Origin: Syntrophobacteraceae bacterium
Lineage (GTDB): Bacteria; Desulfobacterota; Syntrophobacteria; Syntrophobacterales; Syntrophobacteraceae
Length of the DNA stretch: 64,000 bases
Direction of reading: 5' to 3'
Assembly: GCA_025454175.1 (NCBI GenBank)
Contig: JALOOX010000001.1
Location: forward strand, 124,001 to 188,000
Of the stretch, positions 28,417 to 36,076 are shown piece after piece (the first letter of the stretch is position 1; the number at the start of each line of letters is the position of its first letter). The position numbers were made by a program, and so were the translations under genes. The notes beneath the pieces were generated by a model. That model ran no database searches. It was not told where the DNA came from and was given only the letters and a program-made list of their open reading frames with translations.

Positions 28417-29184
28417 ATGAAAAAAGCTTCCATCATCGCCCTTTCCCTGGCCTGTCTCATCACCCTGCCCTTCACGGGTTTCGTTCGAGCCGAGGAAGTC
28501 ACCGTGGGCGCCGGGGCGGCGCCAACCGAAAACATCTTCGCCAAGATCAAGGACCCCATGGAGAAGTCCATCGGACTCAAGCTCAATCTCATCAGCAGCG
28601 GCCCCGTCCAGGCCCTGAAAGACCTCGATGAGAAGAAGGTGGATGCCGCAACCGGAGGAATCACCTTCGGCGACTGGATGAAGATGATGGAAAAGGAAGG
28701 CTCCTCCGTGGCCGATCCCAGCGTGTACAAGCATCGGGTCATCGGCAAGGACATCGTCAAATTGATGGCGCACAAGGGAGTCACCGTGGGCGCGCTCTCC
28801 AAGGATCAGCTCAAGGCCATTTTCACCGGCAAGGCAGCCAACTGGAAGGACGTCGGCGGTCCGGACCTGCCCATCGTGGTGGTGCTCGGAAGCAAGATCC
28901 CGGGGACCCAGTCCGTGTTCCAGAAACAGATGATGGATGATGAGCCTTATGTTCAGAAGGTCATGGAAGCCACCACGGCGGCCGACGTAAAGGAAAAGGT
29001 TCAGGCCACGCCGGGGGCCGTCGGCCTGGGCCCCATCTCCCTGGTGGATGGAGCCATCTCGAGCCCTGAAATCCCCGAGGTGGGAAGACCCATCACCCTC
29101 GTCACCCGCGGTGAGCCCTCCCCTGCGGTCGCCAGGCTCGTAGACTACATCAACGGCGAGGGAAAGCAGCACATCTCGAAATGA
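28417..29184 (+). CDS. PstS-like periplasmic substrate-binding protein
   Basis: Exported binding protein of 255 residues with a signal peptide (1-25, ending VRAEE). The rest fits the phosphate-binding-protein-like fold: GAGAAPTENIFAKIKDPM, GKDIVKLMAHKGV, LSKDQLKAIFTGKAANWKDVGG and TPGAVGLGPISLVDG. The typical PstS phosphate loop is not clear, so phosphate or another oxyanion are both possible. AGGAGG at 28401 fixes ATG 28417. No permease or ATPase follows; a chemotaxis receptor is next, 91 bp on, so it may feed chemotaxis rather than transport (inference). Confidence 0.8.
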   Translation: MKKASIIALSLACLITLPFTGFVRAEEVTVGAGAAPTENIFAKIKDPMEKSIGLKLNLISSGPVQALKDLDEKKVDAATGGITFGDWMKMMEKEGSSVADPSVYKHRVIGKDIVKLMAHKGVTVGALSKDQLKAIFTGKAANWKDVGGPDLPIVVVLGSKIPGTQSVFQKQMMDDEPYVQKVMEATTAADVKEKVQATPGAVGLGPISLVDGAISSPEIPEVGRPITLVTRGEPSPAVARLVDYINGEGKQHISK

Positions 29185-29203
29185 ACCCCCGGAAATCGAC
29201 GGG

Positions 29204-29262
29204 CGGTCTCCGGTCTCCCGACGCCTCGGTTCAAGGAACGGGCGATCCGAAGCCGGAGACCG
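29204..29262 (+). other. Inverted repeat before the chemotaxis receptor gene
   Basis: CGGTCTCCGG (29204-29213) and CCGGAGACCG (29253-29262) are perfect 10-bp complements separated by 39 bp, ending just before the ribosome site of the next gene. It may be a terminator for the upstream gene or a leader structure; no T-run is present. Confidence 0.4.
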
Positions 29263-29275
29263 ACAGGAGTGAAAA

Positions 29276-30811
29276 GTGAGCTTGCTGAAAACGAGAAAGA
29301 TCGGCTTTCGCATCATGGTTCCCACGGTCCTGCTCACCGTTGTGCTTCTGGGAGCCACGGGGACCCTGATGGTCATGGATTACCAGAAGACGATCTCGAC
29401 CATGATCGACCATCGAGCCCAGTCGTTCGCCAACCTCATGCAGAAAATCAGCATCCCCTATCTCGACAACTATGATTACCCCTCCCTGGATGGCTTCGTG
29501 CAGGAGGCCACCGAAGACCCGGATGTGAGCTTCCTGGTCTTTTTCGATCACAAGGGAAAAGCCGTCACCACCAGGAGCGTCGAGCCCACGGACCTTTCCA
29601 GCCTCATGGTGTACGAAAGGACCATCAAGGATGCAGGGGGAAAAGAGATCGGGAAGCTCAAGTTGGGCTACAACCGCGACAGTCTCGTGAAAACGATCAA
29701 GCGAAGCTCCCTCACGGTAGCGGCCTGCATCGCGGGCACGGCCGTCCTGCTCGTCCTCGGCCTGGTATTCATCGTGCGCTCCATCTCCCGCCCCCTCCAG
29801 CGGGTCATTCATGTTCTGACCAGGGTTTCGGACCAACTGACCGGCGCGTCCTCCGAGATGGCATCCTCCAGCCAGGAGGTGGCCGACGGCGCTTCGCAGC
29901 AGGCGGCGGCCATCGAGGAGACCTCCTCGTCCCTTGAGGAAATGTCGTCCATGACCCGGATGAATGCCGAGAACGCGCGGGAGGCGGACCATCTCATGAA
30001 TGACGTGGACCAGGCCATGGCGAACGCGGACGAGTCCATGAAAGCCTTGAGCGGGTCCATGGAAGATATTTCCAGGGCCAGCGACCAGACCTCCAAGATC
30101 ATCAAGACCATCGACGAGATCGCCTTCCAGACCAATCTCCTGGCCCTCAACGCCGCGGTGGAGGCGGCCCGGGCCGGCGAGGCCGGGGCGGGCTTCGCCG
30201 TCGTTTCGGACGAGGTGAGAAACCTGGCCTTGCGCGCCGCGGAAGCGGCCAGGAATACGGCGGACCTCATCGAAACGACCATCAAGAAGGTGAAGGAGGG
30301 AGGCTCCATCGTCGAGAGTGCCCAGCTTGCCTTTCAGGACGTGAGCCAGCGCTCATCGAGGGTTGGCGGTCTCGTCAAGGAGATCGCGGCCGCAACGGGG
30401 GAGCAGGCCTCGGGAATCGAGCAGGTGAACCGGGCGTTGACGGACGTGGACGGCATCACCCAGCGCAACGCGGCGAGCGCCGAGCAGTCGGCCGCGGCTT
30501 CCGAAACCATGAGCGCCCAGGCCCGACGGATGCGGCTGTCCATCCAGGAGCTCACCGGGCTGGTGGGCACGTCTGAAAACGGACGCGGAGCAACCCGGAA
30601 GCCTGGTTGGAGATCCTTTCGAGGAAGACGGCAGGCGTCGGAAGAGGAGGTTATGATCGCCTCGGCGGACTCCCATGCCGGCAGGGAAGACGCCTGGGGA
30701 GGGCCACCCCGACCGGACTCCGGGGCGCATCGGGCCATCGAATCCGCTCCAATGCCCCGTCGGCTTTCACCTCCAAGAAAGCACGTCGGGGAGGTCCATT
30801 CCCGGGAATGA
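29276..30811 (+). CDS. Methyl-accepting chemotaxis protein
   Basis: Inner-membrane chemoreceptor, 511 residues. TM1 is at about 12-34, then a small periplasmic sensor of about 105 residues that looks Cache-like ([18 protein letters not shown]), TM2 at about 145-167, a HAMP-like stretch and a cytoplasmic signalling coiled coil with the hairpin tip [21 protein letters not shown], the CheA/CheW contact. After the coiled coil comes an unusual Arg/Pro-rich tail of about 80 residues, without a recognisable CheR-binding pentapeptide. GTG 29276 has AGGAG upstream. The gene pairs with the binding protein before it. Confidence 0.92.
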   Translation: MSLLKTRKIGFRIMVPTVLLTVVLLGATGTLMVMDYQKTISTMIDHRAQSFANLMQKISIPYLDNYDYPSLDGFVQEATEDPDVSFLVFFDHKGKAVTTRSVEPTDLSSLMVYERTIKDAGGKEIGKLKLGYNRDSLVKTIKRSSLTVAACIAGTAVLLVLGLVFIVRSISRPLQRVIHVLTRVSDQLTGASSEMASSSQEVADGASQQAAAIEETSSSLEEMSSMTRMNAENAREADHLMNDVDQAMANADESMKALSGSMEDISRASDQTSKIIKTIDEIAFQTNLLALNAAVEAARAGEAGAGFAVVSDEVRNLALRAAEAARNTADLIETTIKKVKEGGSIVESAQLAFQDVSQRSSRVGGLVKEIAAATGEQASGIEQVNRALTDVDGITQRNAASAEQSAAASETMSAQARRMRLSIQELTGLVGTSENGRGATRKPGWRSFRGRRQASEEEVMIASADSHAGREDAWGGPPRPDSGAHRAIESAPMPRRLSPPRKHVGEVHSRE

Positions 30812-30943
30812 TGGGAGCCGATGCTGGATGGAGCCCGCATCCAACCGAAATGGCTTCGACGATTGACCTGCCGGGTCGTTCGGCCTTCCGCCCGGCTATG
30901 TTGAGCTGTCCGGAAGCAGCCGGACCAAACCCACAAGACTGAA

Positions 30944-30977
30944 CCTCCCCTGGGGAATCGTGAATCTCCCGGGGAGG
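30944..30977 (+). terminator. Hairpin after the chemotaxis receptor gene
   Basis: A 13-bp stem with one mismatch and one wobble pair (outer arms CCTCCCC and GGGGAGG), loop of 8 nt. No T-run follows, so it may be a Rho-dependent stop or only a structural element. Confidence 0.45.
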
Positions 30978-31010
30978 CGCCTTCATGAAAACGGTCGTAC
31001 CCACCCCCCT

Positions 31011-31055
31011 CGTCACGCAATCGTAACGCAAACGCCTTCGGCTCGTAACGTAAAC
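31011..31055 (+). promoter_or_regulatory. Three phased direct repeats upstream of the phosphonate operon
   Basis: CGTCACGCAATC (31011-31022), CGTAACGCAAAC (31022-31033) and CGTAACGTAAAC (31044-31055) start 11 and 22 bp apart, so they lie on the same face of the helix. They are 83 bp before the first gene of the operon. This looks like a multi-site operator for an activator or repressor. The regulator is not encoded in the operon seen here. The rest of the interval 30812-31137 holds no gene. Confidence 0.5.
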
Positions 31056-31137
31056 CTGCAAGTTTAGAACACTCCAGAGTACACCTGACGCGTGTAATCC
31101 CGGATCGTTGAGCTTCCATCAAACAAAGGAGTGAGCC

Positions 31138-32175
31138 ATGCGCCGGAAGGGCATAATTACGGGACTCTTGCTGATGATCCTCGGTCTTCTTACGTCGTTT
31201 CCGGCACTGCCGACCGCACAGGCGGAAGAGCTGGTCGTCTACACCGCGCTGGAAGATGATGAATACCCCGGCTATCTCGAGCTTTTCAAGAAGGCTCATC
31301 CCGAGATCACCGTGAAGGTGGTGCGCGATTCCACCGGCATCGTCACCGCGAAGCTCCTGGCTGAAAAGGATAATCCGCAGGCCGACGTGATCTGGGGACT
31401 CGCCGCCACGAGTCTTCTCGTCTGCGATCAGGCCGGAATGCTGACCCCATACGCTCCCCAAGGCCTGGAGAAGGTGAACCCGACCCTTCGGGATTCCGCC
31501 AACCCACCCCGCTGGGTGGGGATCAAGGCCTGGGAAACGGGATTCTGCGTGAACACGGTGGAAGCCAAAGCCCAGAACCTGCCCATTCCGAGCTCCCTCG
31601 CCGATTTGGTCAAACCTGTGTACCAGGGCAAGATCGTGATGCCCAATCCCGCGTCCTCTGGCACGGGCTTTTTGACGGTATCCGCCGTTCTTCAGACCAT
31701 GGGGGAGCAGAAGGGCTGGGAATTCCTGGACCGGCTGCATCAGAATATCGCCCAGTACACCCATTCGGGCTCCAAGCCCTGCAAGATGGCCGGAGCAGGC
31801 GAGTTCCCCATCGGGATTTCCTTCGGGTATCGCGGCATCATCCAGAAGAAGAAGGGGGAGCCCGTCGAGACGGTCTTTCCCAAGGAAGGATGCGGCTGGG
31901 ACGTGGAAGCCAACGCCCTCGTCAAGAAGGCCGCCGTCAAGAACGCCTCGAGGGTCTTCCTGGACTGGGCCCTGAGCCCCGAGGTCATGAAAGCCTATGC
32001 CAGGGTCTATCCCGTCACGGCCTATCCGACGGGGGAGCCGATTCCCGAAGGCTATCCCTCGGACCCGTTCCAGCAGCTCATCAAAAACGACCTGAGCTGG
32101 GCCGCCCAAAACCGGGAGGCGATTCTGGCCGAGTGGTCCAAACGCTACGACGGCAAGAGCGAAGCCAGGAAATAG
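31138..32175 (+). CDS. aepX: 2-Aminoethylphosphonate ABC transporter, substrate-binding protein
   Basis: Periplasmic receptor, 345 residues, signal peptide 1-29 (ending AQAEE), then a ferric-iron/spermidine-type type II binding fold: [56 protein letters not shown], and [17 protein letters not shown]. This subfamily is known with 2-aminoethylphosphonate loci, and the operon (phnX, phnW) fits. AAGGAGTGAG precedes ATG. It is the first gene of a six-gene operon ending at 39928. The symbol is by similarity. Confidence 0.87.
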   Translation: MRRKGIITGLLLMILGLLTSFPALPTAQAEELVVYTALEDDEYPGYLELFKKAHPEITVKVVRDSTGIVTAKLLAEKDNPQADVIWGLAATSLLVCDQAGMLTPYAPQGLEKVNPTLRDSANPPRWVGIKAWETGFCVNTVEAKAQNLPIPSSLADLVKPVYQGKIVMPNPASSGTGFLTVSAVLQTMGEQKGWEFLDRLHQNIAQYTHSGSKPCKMAGAGEFPIGISFGYRGIIQKKKGEPVETVFPKEGCGWDVEANALVKKAAVKNASRVFLDWALSPEVMKAYARVYPVTAYPTGEPIPEGYPSDPFQQLIKNDLSWAAQNREAILAEWSKRYDGKSEARK

Positions 32176-32196
32176 GACTTGAGGGAGCCCGAGCCG

Positions 32197-33309
32197 ATGA
32201 GCCTGAGCGAGCCGGAATCGTCCCGTTCCCCGGAGGGATACCTGAAGGTTGAGAACGTGTCCAAGCGCTTTGGCCGTTTCAAGGCGCTGGACAACGTCTC
32301 CTTCACCTCGAACCGTGGTGAGCTCCTGTGCATTCTCGGACCCAGCGGGTGCGGCAAGACCACTTTGCTGCGGGCCGTGGCGGGGCTGGATCGTCAGGAT
32401 GGAGGCCGAGTCCTGCTCGACGGGTGCGACGTCTCCCACCTGCCCGTTTCCAGGCGTAATGTGGGGATTGTCTTCCAGTCCTATGCACTGTTTCCGAACC
32501 TGACCGCATCCCGGAATATCGCCTATGGACTGCGGACCAGGGGCCTCGGTAAAAGCCGGGTGACCGAGCGCGTGGAAGAACTGCTCACCCTGGTGGGTCT
32601 CCAGGGACATGACCGCAAGTACCCCGCGCAGCTGTCGGGCGGCCAGCAGCAGAGGGTCGCCCTGGCCCGCGCCATTGCCCCCTCGCCTTCGCTGCTCCTC
32701 CTGGATGAGCCCCTTTCGGCCCTGGACGCCCAGGTTCGCGCCAGGCTGCGCATGGAGATTCGGAGCCTGCAGCAGCGGCTCGGAGTCACCACGCTCATGG
32801 TCACCCATGACCAGGAGGAGGCTCTCGCCATGGCGGACCGCATCCTGGTCATGGACAAAGGGCGGGTCCTTCAGGCGGGCACGCCCGACGAGATCTACAG
32901 CAGGCCGGCCTGCCCCTTCGTGGCCTCCTTCATCGGCTCCATGAACTTCATTCGAGACGCCGTCAAGGAGGCGCCCCGCGTTTTCCGCAAGGGCAATCTC
33001 AGGCTCGTGGTGGAGGAATATGACCCCGTTCCCGAAGGTTCACAGGCCATCCTGGCCATTCGCCCCGAGGACATTCTGATCGGCGGGAACGGGGAAGGCT
33101 CCGGGAACCTGCTCCCGGCCGAGGTGCGACGGCTCGAATACCGCGGCGCCAACTACCGTGTGGAAATGAACCTGATCCTCGAAGACACCGAAACCGCCCT
33201 CATCGAGGCCGATGTGACCGCCGAGCGAGTCCGCGGGCTCAGGATCGGCGAAAAGACCCGCATACACGTCGACCTGCCGACCAACCGGCTGCTTGTCTAC
33301 GCAGCATGA
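32197..33309 (+). CDS. aepV: 2-Aminoethylphosphonate ABC transporter, ATP-binding protein
   Basis: ATPase subunit, 370 residues, of the PotA/FbpC class. Walker A is GPSGCGKTT, Q-loop VFQSYALFPNL, signature LSGGQQQRVALARA, Walker B LLLLDEPLSALD, then a C-terminal TOBE region (about 240-370). ATG 32197 is chosen over the in-frame TTG 32179 because GAGGGAG lies 9 bp upstream. It powers the permease at 33400. Confidence 0.9.
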   Translation: MSLSEPESSRSPEGYLKVENVSKRFGRFKALDNVSFTSNRGELLCILGPSGCGKTTLLRAVAGLDRQDGGRVLLDGCDVSHLPVSRRNVGIVFQSYALFPNLTASRNIAYGLRTRGLGKSRVTERVEELLTLVGLQGHDRKYPAQLSGGQQQRVALARAIAPSPSLLLLDEPLSALDAQVRARLRMEIRSLQQRLGVTTLMVTHDQEEALAMADRILVMDKGRVLQAGTPDEIYSRPACPFVASFIGSMNFIRDAVKEAPRVFRKGNLRLVVEEYDPVPEGSQAILAIRPEDILIGGNGEGSGNLLPAEVRRLEYRGANYRVEMNLILEDTETALIEADVTAERVRGLRIGEKTRIHVDLPTNRLLVYAA

Positions 33310-33399
33310 ACGGACCGAGCCGCTGGATCCATTGCCAATCCCGGACGCCCTGATGCGGACAGTCCGTGCGACTGACCCTTATCACCTCGGTGAGCTGAC

Positions 33400-35094
33400 G
33401 TGGAAACCTGGATCCGCCGGACTCTGATCATCCTCGCCTGCCTCTGGATGGTCTGCTGCGTCCTCCTTCCTGTGACTCAACTCCTTTGGAAGAGCTTCCT
33501 GAGCCCCGAGGGGGAGTTTTCGGGCCTGGCCAATTACGTGGCCTACTTCAATAACCCGGCTCTTTCCGCCTCCCTGTCCAACAGCCTTTACGTTTCGGTG
33601 CTCACCACCTTGATTTCCACCACACTGGGCTTCGCTTTCGCCTATGCTCTGACCCGCACCTGCGTCCCCTTCAAGGGATTCTTCCAGGGTGTCGTCATGA
33701 TGCCCCTGTTCGCCCCCACCCTGCTCAACGGAATCGCCCTGGTCTACCTGTTCGGAAGGAAGGGGCTCATCTCTCAGGGCTTCTTCGGGAAGATTCCGGG
33801 CGTCCCCATCGAGCTTTACGGACCTTTCGGGATCGTCTTCGCCGAAGTCCTTTATACCTTCCCCCAGGCAGTCCTCATTCTTTCGGTGGCACTCCGGATG
33901 ACGGACGCCCGCCTTTATGAAGCCTCCGAGTCCCTCGGGGCCGGCCATTTCCGAACCTTCCTGAACATCACGCTCCCCGGGATCAAATTCGGTCTCATCA
34001 GCACCTTTTTCGTCTGTTTCATCCTGGCTTTCACCGACTTCGGCGCCCCGAAAGTGGTCGGCGGCCAATTCAACGTCCTGGCAACCGACATATACAAACA
34101 GGTCATCGGCCAGCAGAATTTCGTCATGGGGGCCGTGGTGAGCTCGGTGCTCCTGGTACCGACCGTCATTGCCTTCGTGGCCGACCGGATCTGCCAGCGA
34201 CGGCAGTTCTCGGCCCTCACGGCTCGCTCCGTTCCCCTGGTCCCCAGACCGTCCGGGATGAGGGACATCCTGGCCTTCGCCCTGTGCACGGCCGTGACCG
34301 TCGGCATCCTGGGCTTCTACGGGACCGCCCTTTTCGCCTCACTGGTCAAGGTCTGGCCTTACGATCTCTCCCTGGGATTCAGTCATTACGATTTCAGCAA
34401 AATGGGCGGAGGCGGCATCGATTCCCTCGCGAACAGCATCCGCATGAGCCTGTATTCCGCGGTGCTGGGAACGGCGACGGCCTTCGGGTCGGCGTACCTC
34501 ATCGAAAAGAGCCGCGGCATGCAGACGCTGCGACAGATTTCCTACATGCTCTCCCTCCTACCCCTGGCTCTTCCCGGCATGGTCATCGGCCTGAGCTACA
34601 TCTTCTTTTTCAACGCACCCTCATGGTCGCTTTTCGGATGGAGCGTCGCCAACCCGTTCAACGTCCTCTATGGGACCATGGGGATCCTGGTGCTGAGCAA
34701 TGTGGTCCACTTTTACACGGTGAGCTTCCTCACGGCCACGACCGCCCTCAAGCAGCTGGACAAGGAGTTCGAGACCGTCTCGGAATCCCTGGGAGTCCCT
34801 TTTTACAGGACTTTCGTCCGGGTGACCGTACCGGTCTGCCTTCCCGCTGCCCTCGAAATCGGCGTGTATTACTTCGTCAACTCCATGGCCACGGTTTCGG
34901 CGGTCATCTTTCTGTACAACGCGGACCTCCCCCTGGCTTCGGTGGCGGTGGCCAACATGGACGATGCGGGGGACATCGCGCCGGCCGCGGCCATGGCCAT
35001 GCTCATCGTGGGCATCAACATCCTGGTCCGCGGTCTTTACAGCCTCCTCAACCGATGGGTTCTCAGAAGAACCCAGACCTGGGCCGGGAGGTGA
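33400..35094 (+). CDS. aepW: 2-Aminoethylphosphonate ABC transporter, double permease
   Basis: Inner-membrane permease of 564 residues that fuses two permease domains, each with about six membrane segments and an EAA coupling loop (YEASESLGAGHFRTFLNITLPG near 170-190, and ETVSESLGVPFYRTFVRVTVPV near 460-485). One chain therefore forms the whole channel, as in FbpB-type importers and the phosphonate-associated PhnU2 family. It starts at GTG 33400 after a 90-bp gap. phnX follows 28 bp downstream. Confidence 0.9.
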   Translation: METWIRRTLIILACLWMVCCVLLPVTQLLWKSFLSPEGEFSGLANYVAYFNNPALSASLSNSLYVSVLTTLISTTLGFAFAYALTRTCVPFKGFFQGVVMMPLFAPTLLNGIALVYLFGRKGLISQGFFGKIPGVPIELYGPFGIVFAEVLYTFPQAVLILSVALRMTDARLYEASESLGAGHFRTFLNITLPGIKFGLISTFFVCFILAFTDFGAPKVVGGQFNVLATDIYKQVIGQQNFVMGAVVSSVLLVPTVIAFVADRICQRRQFSALTARSVPLVPRPSGMRDILAFALCTAVTVGILGFYGTALFASLVKVWPYDLSLGFSHYDFSKMGGGGIDSLANSIRMSLYSAVLGTATAFGSAYLIEKSRGMQTLRQISYMLSLLPLALPGMVIGLSYIFFFNAPSWSLFGWSVANPFNVLYGTMGILVLSNVVHFYTVSFLTATTALKQLDKEFETVSESLGVPFYRTFVRVTVPVCLPAALEIGVYYFVNSMATVSAVIFLYNADLPLASVAVANMDDAGDIAPAAAMAMLIVGINILVRGLYSLLNRWVLRRTQTWAGR

Positions 35095-35122
35095 TCCGGC
35101 CCCAACACGGGAGAAGCAGTCC

Positions 35123-35956
35123 ATGGAAGCACCTGTTCGAAGAAGACTTTACACAGGCCCGGTCCGGGCCGTAATCCTGGACTGGGCCGGAACCGCCGTC
35201 GATTTCGGATGCATGGGTCCCGTCGGAGCATTCATCGAAGTGCTCCACGGGGAGGGCGTGCGGATCACGGCTGCGGAGGCGCGTCAATCCATGGGCCTGA
35301 GGAAGATCGACCACCTGCGGGCCTTGTGCGGCATGGAATCGATCCGGGAACGCTGGAAGGCTTCCAGGGGGCGAGAGATCGATGAAGGGGACATTCAGAG
35401 GATGTACGGCAGGCTGGAGCCGCTCATGATCGAGACCATCGCCGGTCATTCGGACCCCGTGCCCGGCCTCATGGAATTCCTCTCCCGCTGCCGAGGTCGC
35501 AACATCCGCATCGGGTCCACCACCGGCTACACTCGGCCCATCATGGAAGTCCTCATGGAGCAGGCCGCGAGAAAAGGCTACCGGCCCGACTGTGTCGTGA
35601 CGTCGAGCGACGTCCCCGAGGGGAGACCCAGTCCGTTCATGTGTTATCGCAATGCCATTGAACTGGAAGTGTACCCCATGGAAGCCATGGTGAAGATCGG
35701 GGACACGGTGAGCGACATCCAGGAGGGCCTCAACGCCGGGATGTGGACCATAGCCCTGACTCTTTCCGGCAGCGAGCTGGGGTTGAGCGGGGAGGAGCTG
35801 GCCTCCCTGCGGACGGACGAGGTCCAGGGCCGAATCGACGCCATTGCCACCCGCTTTCGCACCGAGGGGGCTCACTACGTGGCACCCGACATCGGACACT
35901 GCTGGACCGTGCTCGAGGAGATCGAGGCCAGGCTCTCCTCGGGCGAAAGGCCTTGA
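35123..35956 (+). CDS. phnX: Phosphonoacetaldehyde hydrolase (phosphonatase)
   Basis: Breaks the C-P bond of phosphonoacetaldehyde to give acetaldehyde and phosphate. HAD-superfamily enzyme of 277 residues with nucleophile Asp20 in LDWAGTAVD and the Schiff-base lysine Lys61 in MGLRKIDHLRALC, spaced exactly 41 residues apart as in the known Bacillus enzyme. KIGDTVSDIQEGLNAGMW carries the Mg-binding acids. The frame runs upstream inside the permease gene, but ATG 35123 gives the right N-terminus. It consumes the product of the next gene. Confidence 0.95.
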   Translation: MEAPVRRRLYTGPVRAVILDWAGTAVDFGCMGPVGAFIEVLHGEGVRITAAEARQSMGLRKIDHLRALCGMESIRERWKASRGREIDEGDIQRMYGRLEPLMIETIAGHSDPVPGLMEFLSRCRGRNIRIGSTTGYTRPIMEVLMEQAARKGYRPDCVVTSSDVPEGRPSPFMCYRNAIELEVYPMEAMVKIGDTVSDIQEGLNAGMWTIALTLSGSELGLSGEELASLRTDEVQGRIDAIATRFRTEGAHYVAPDIGHCWTVLEEIEARLSSGERP

Positions 35957-36076
35957 GAGAAGCATCGAAAGCGGGCTCCATCGCGGGCCTGCTCTCGCGA
36001 CCAGGCCACCAGGGCCCGCAGAATCATCGGCTTGCGGACATATGTCGGATATTGCGCATTTCCAGGAGCAAGGGGC

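Noticed and set aside
31011-31055. Pho-box reading of the repeats before the phosphonate operon
   Set aside because: The units do not match CTGTCAT-type Pho boxes, so phosphate control is not supported by these repeats.
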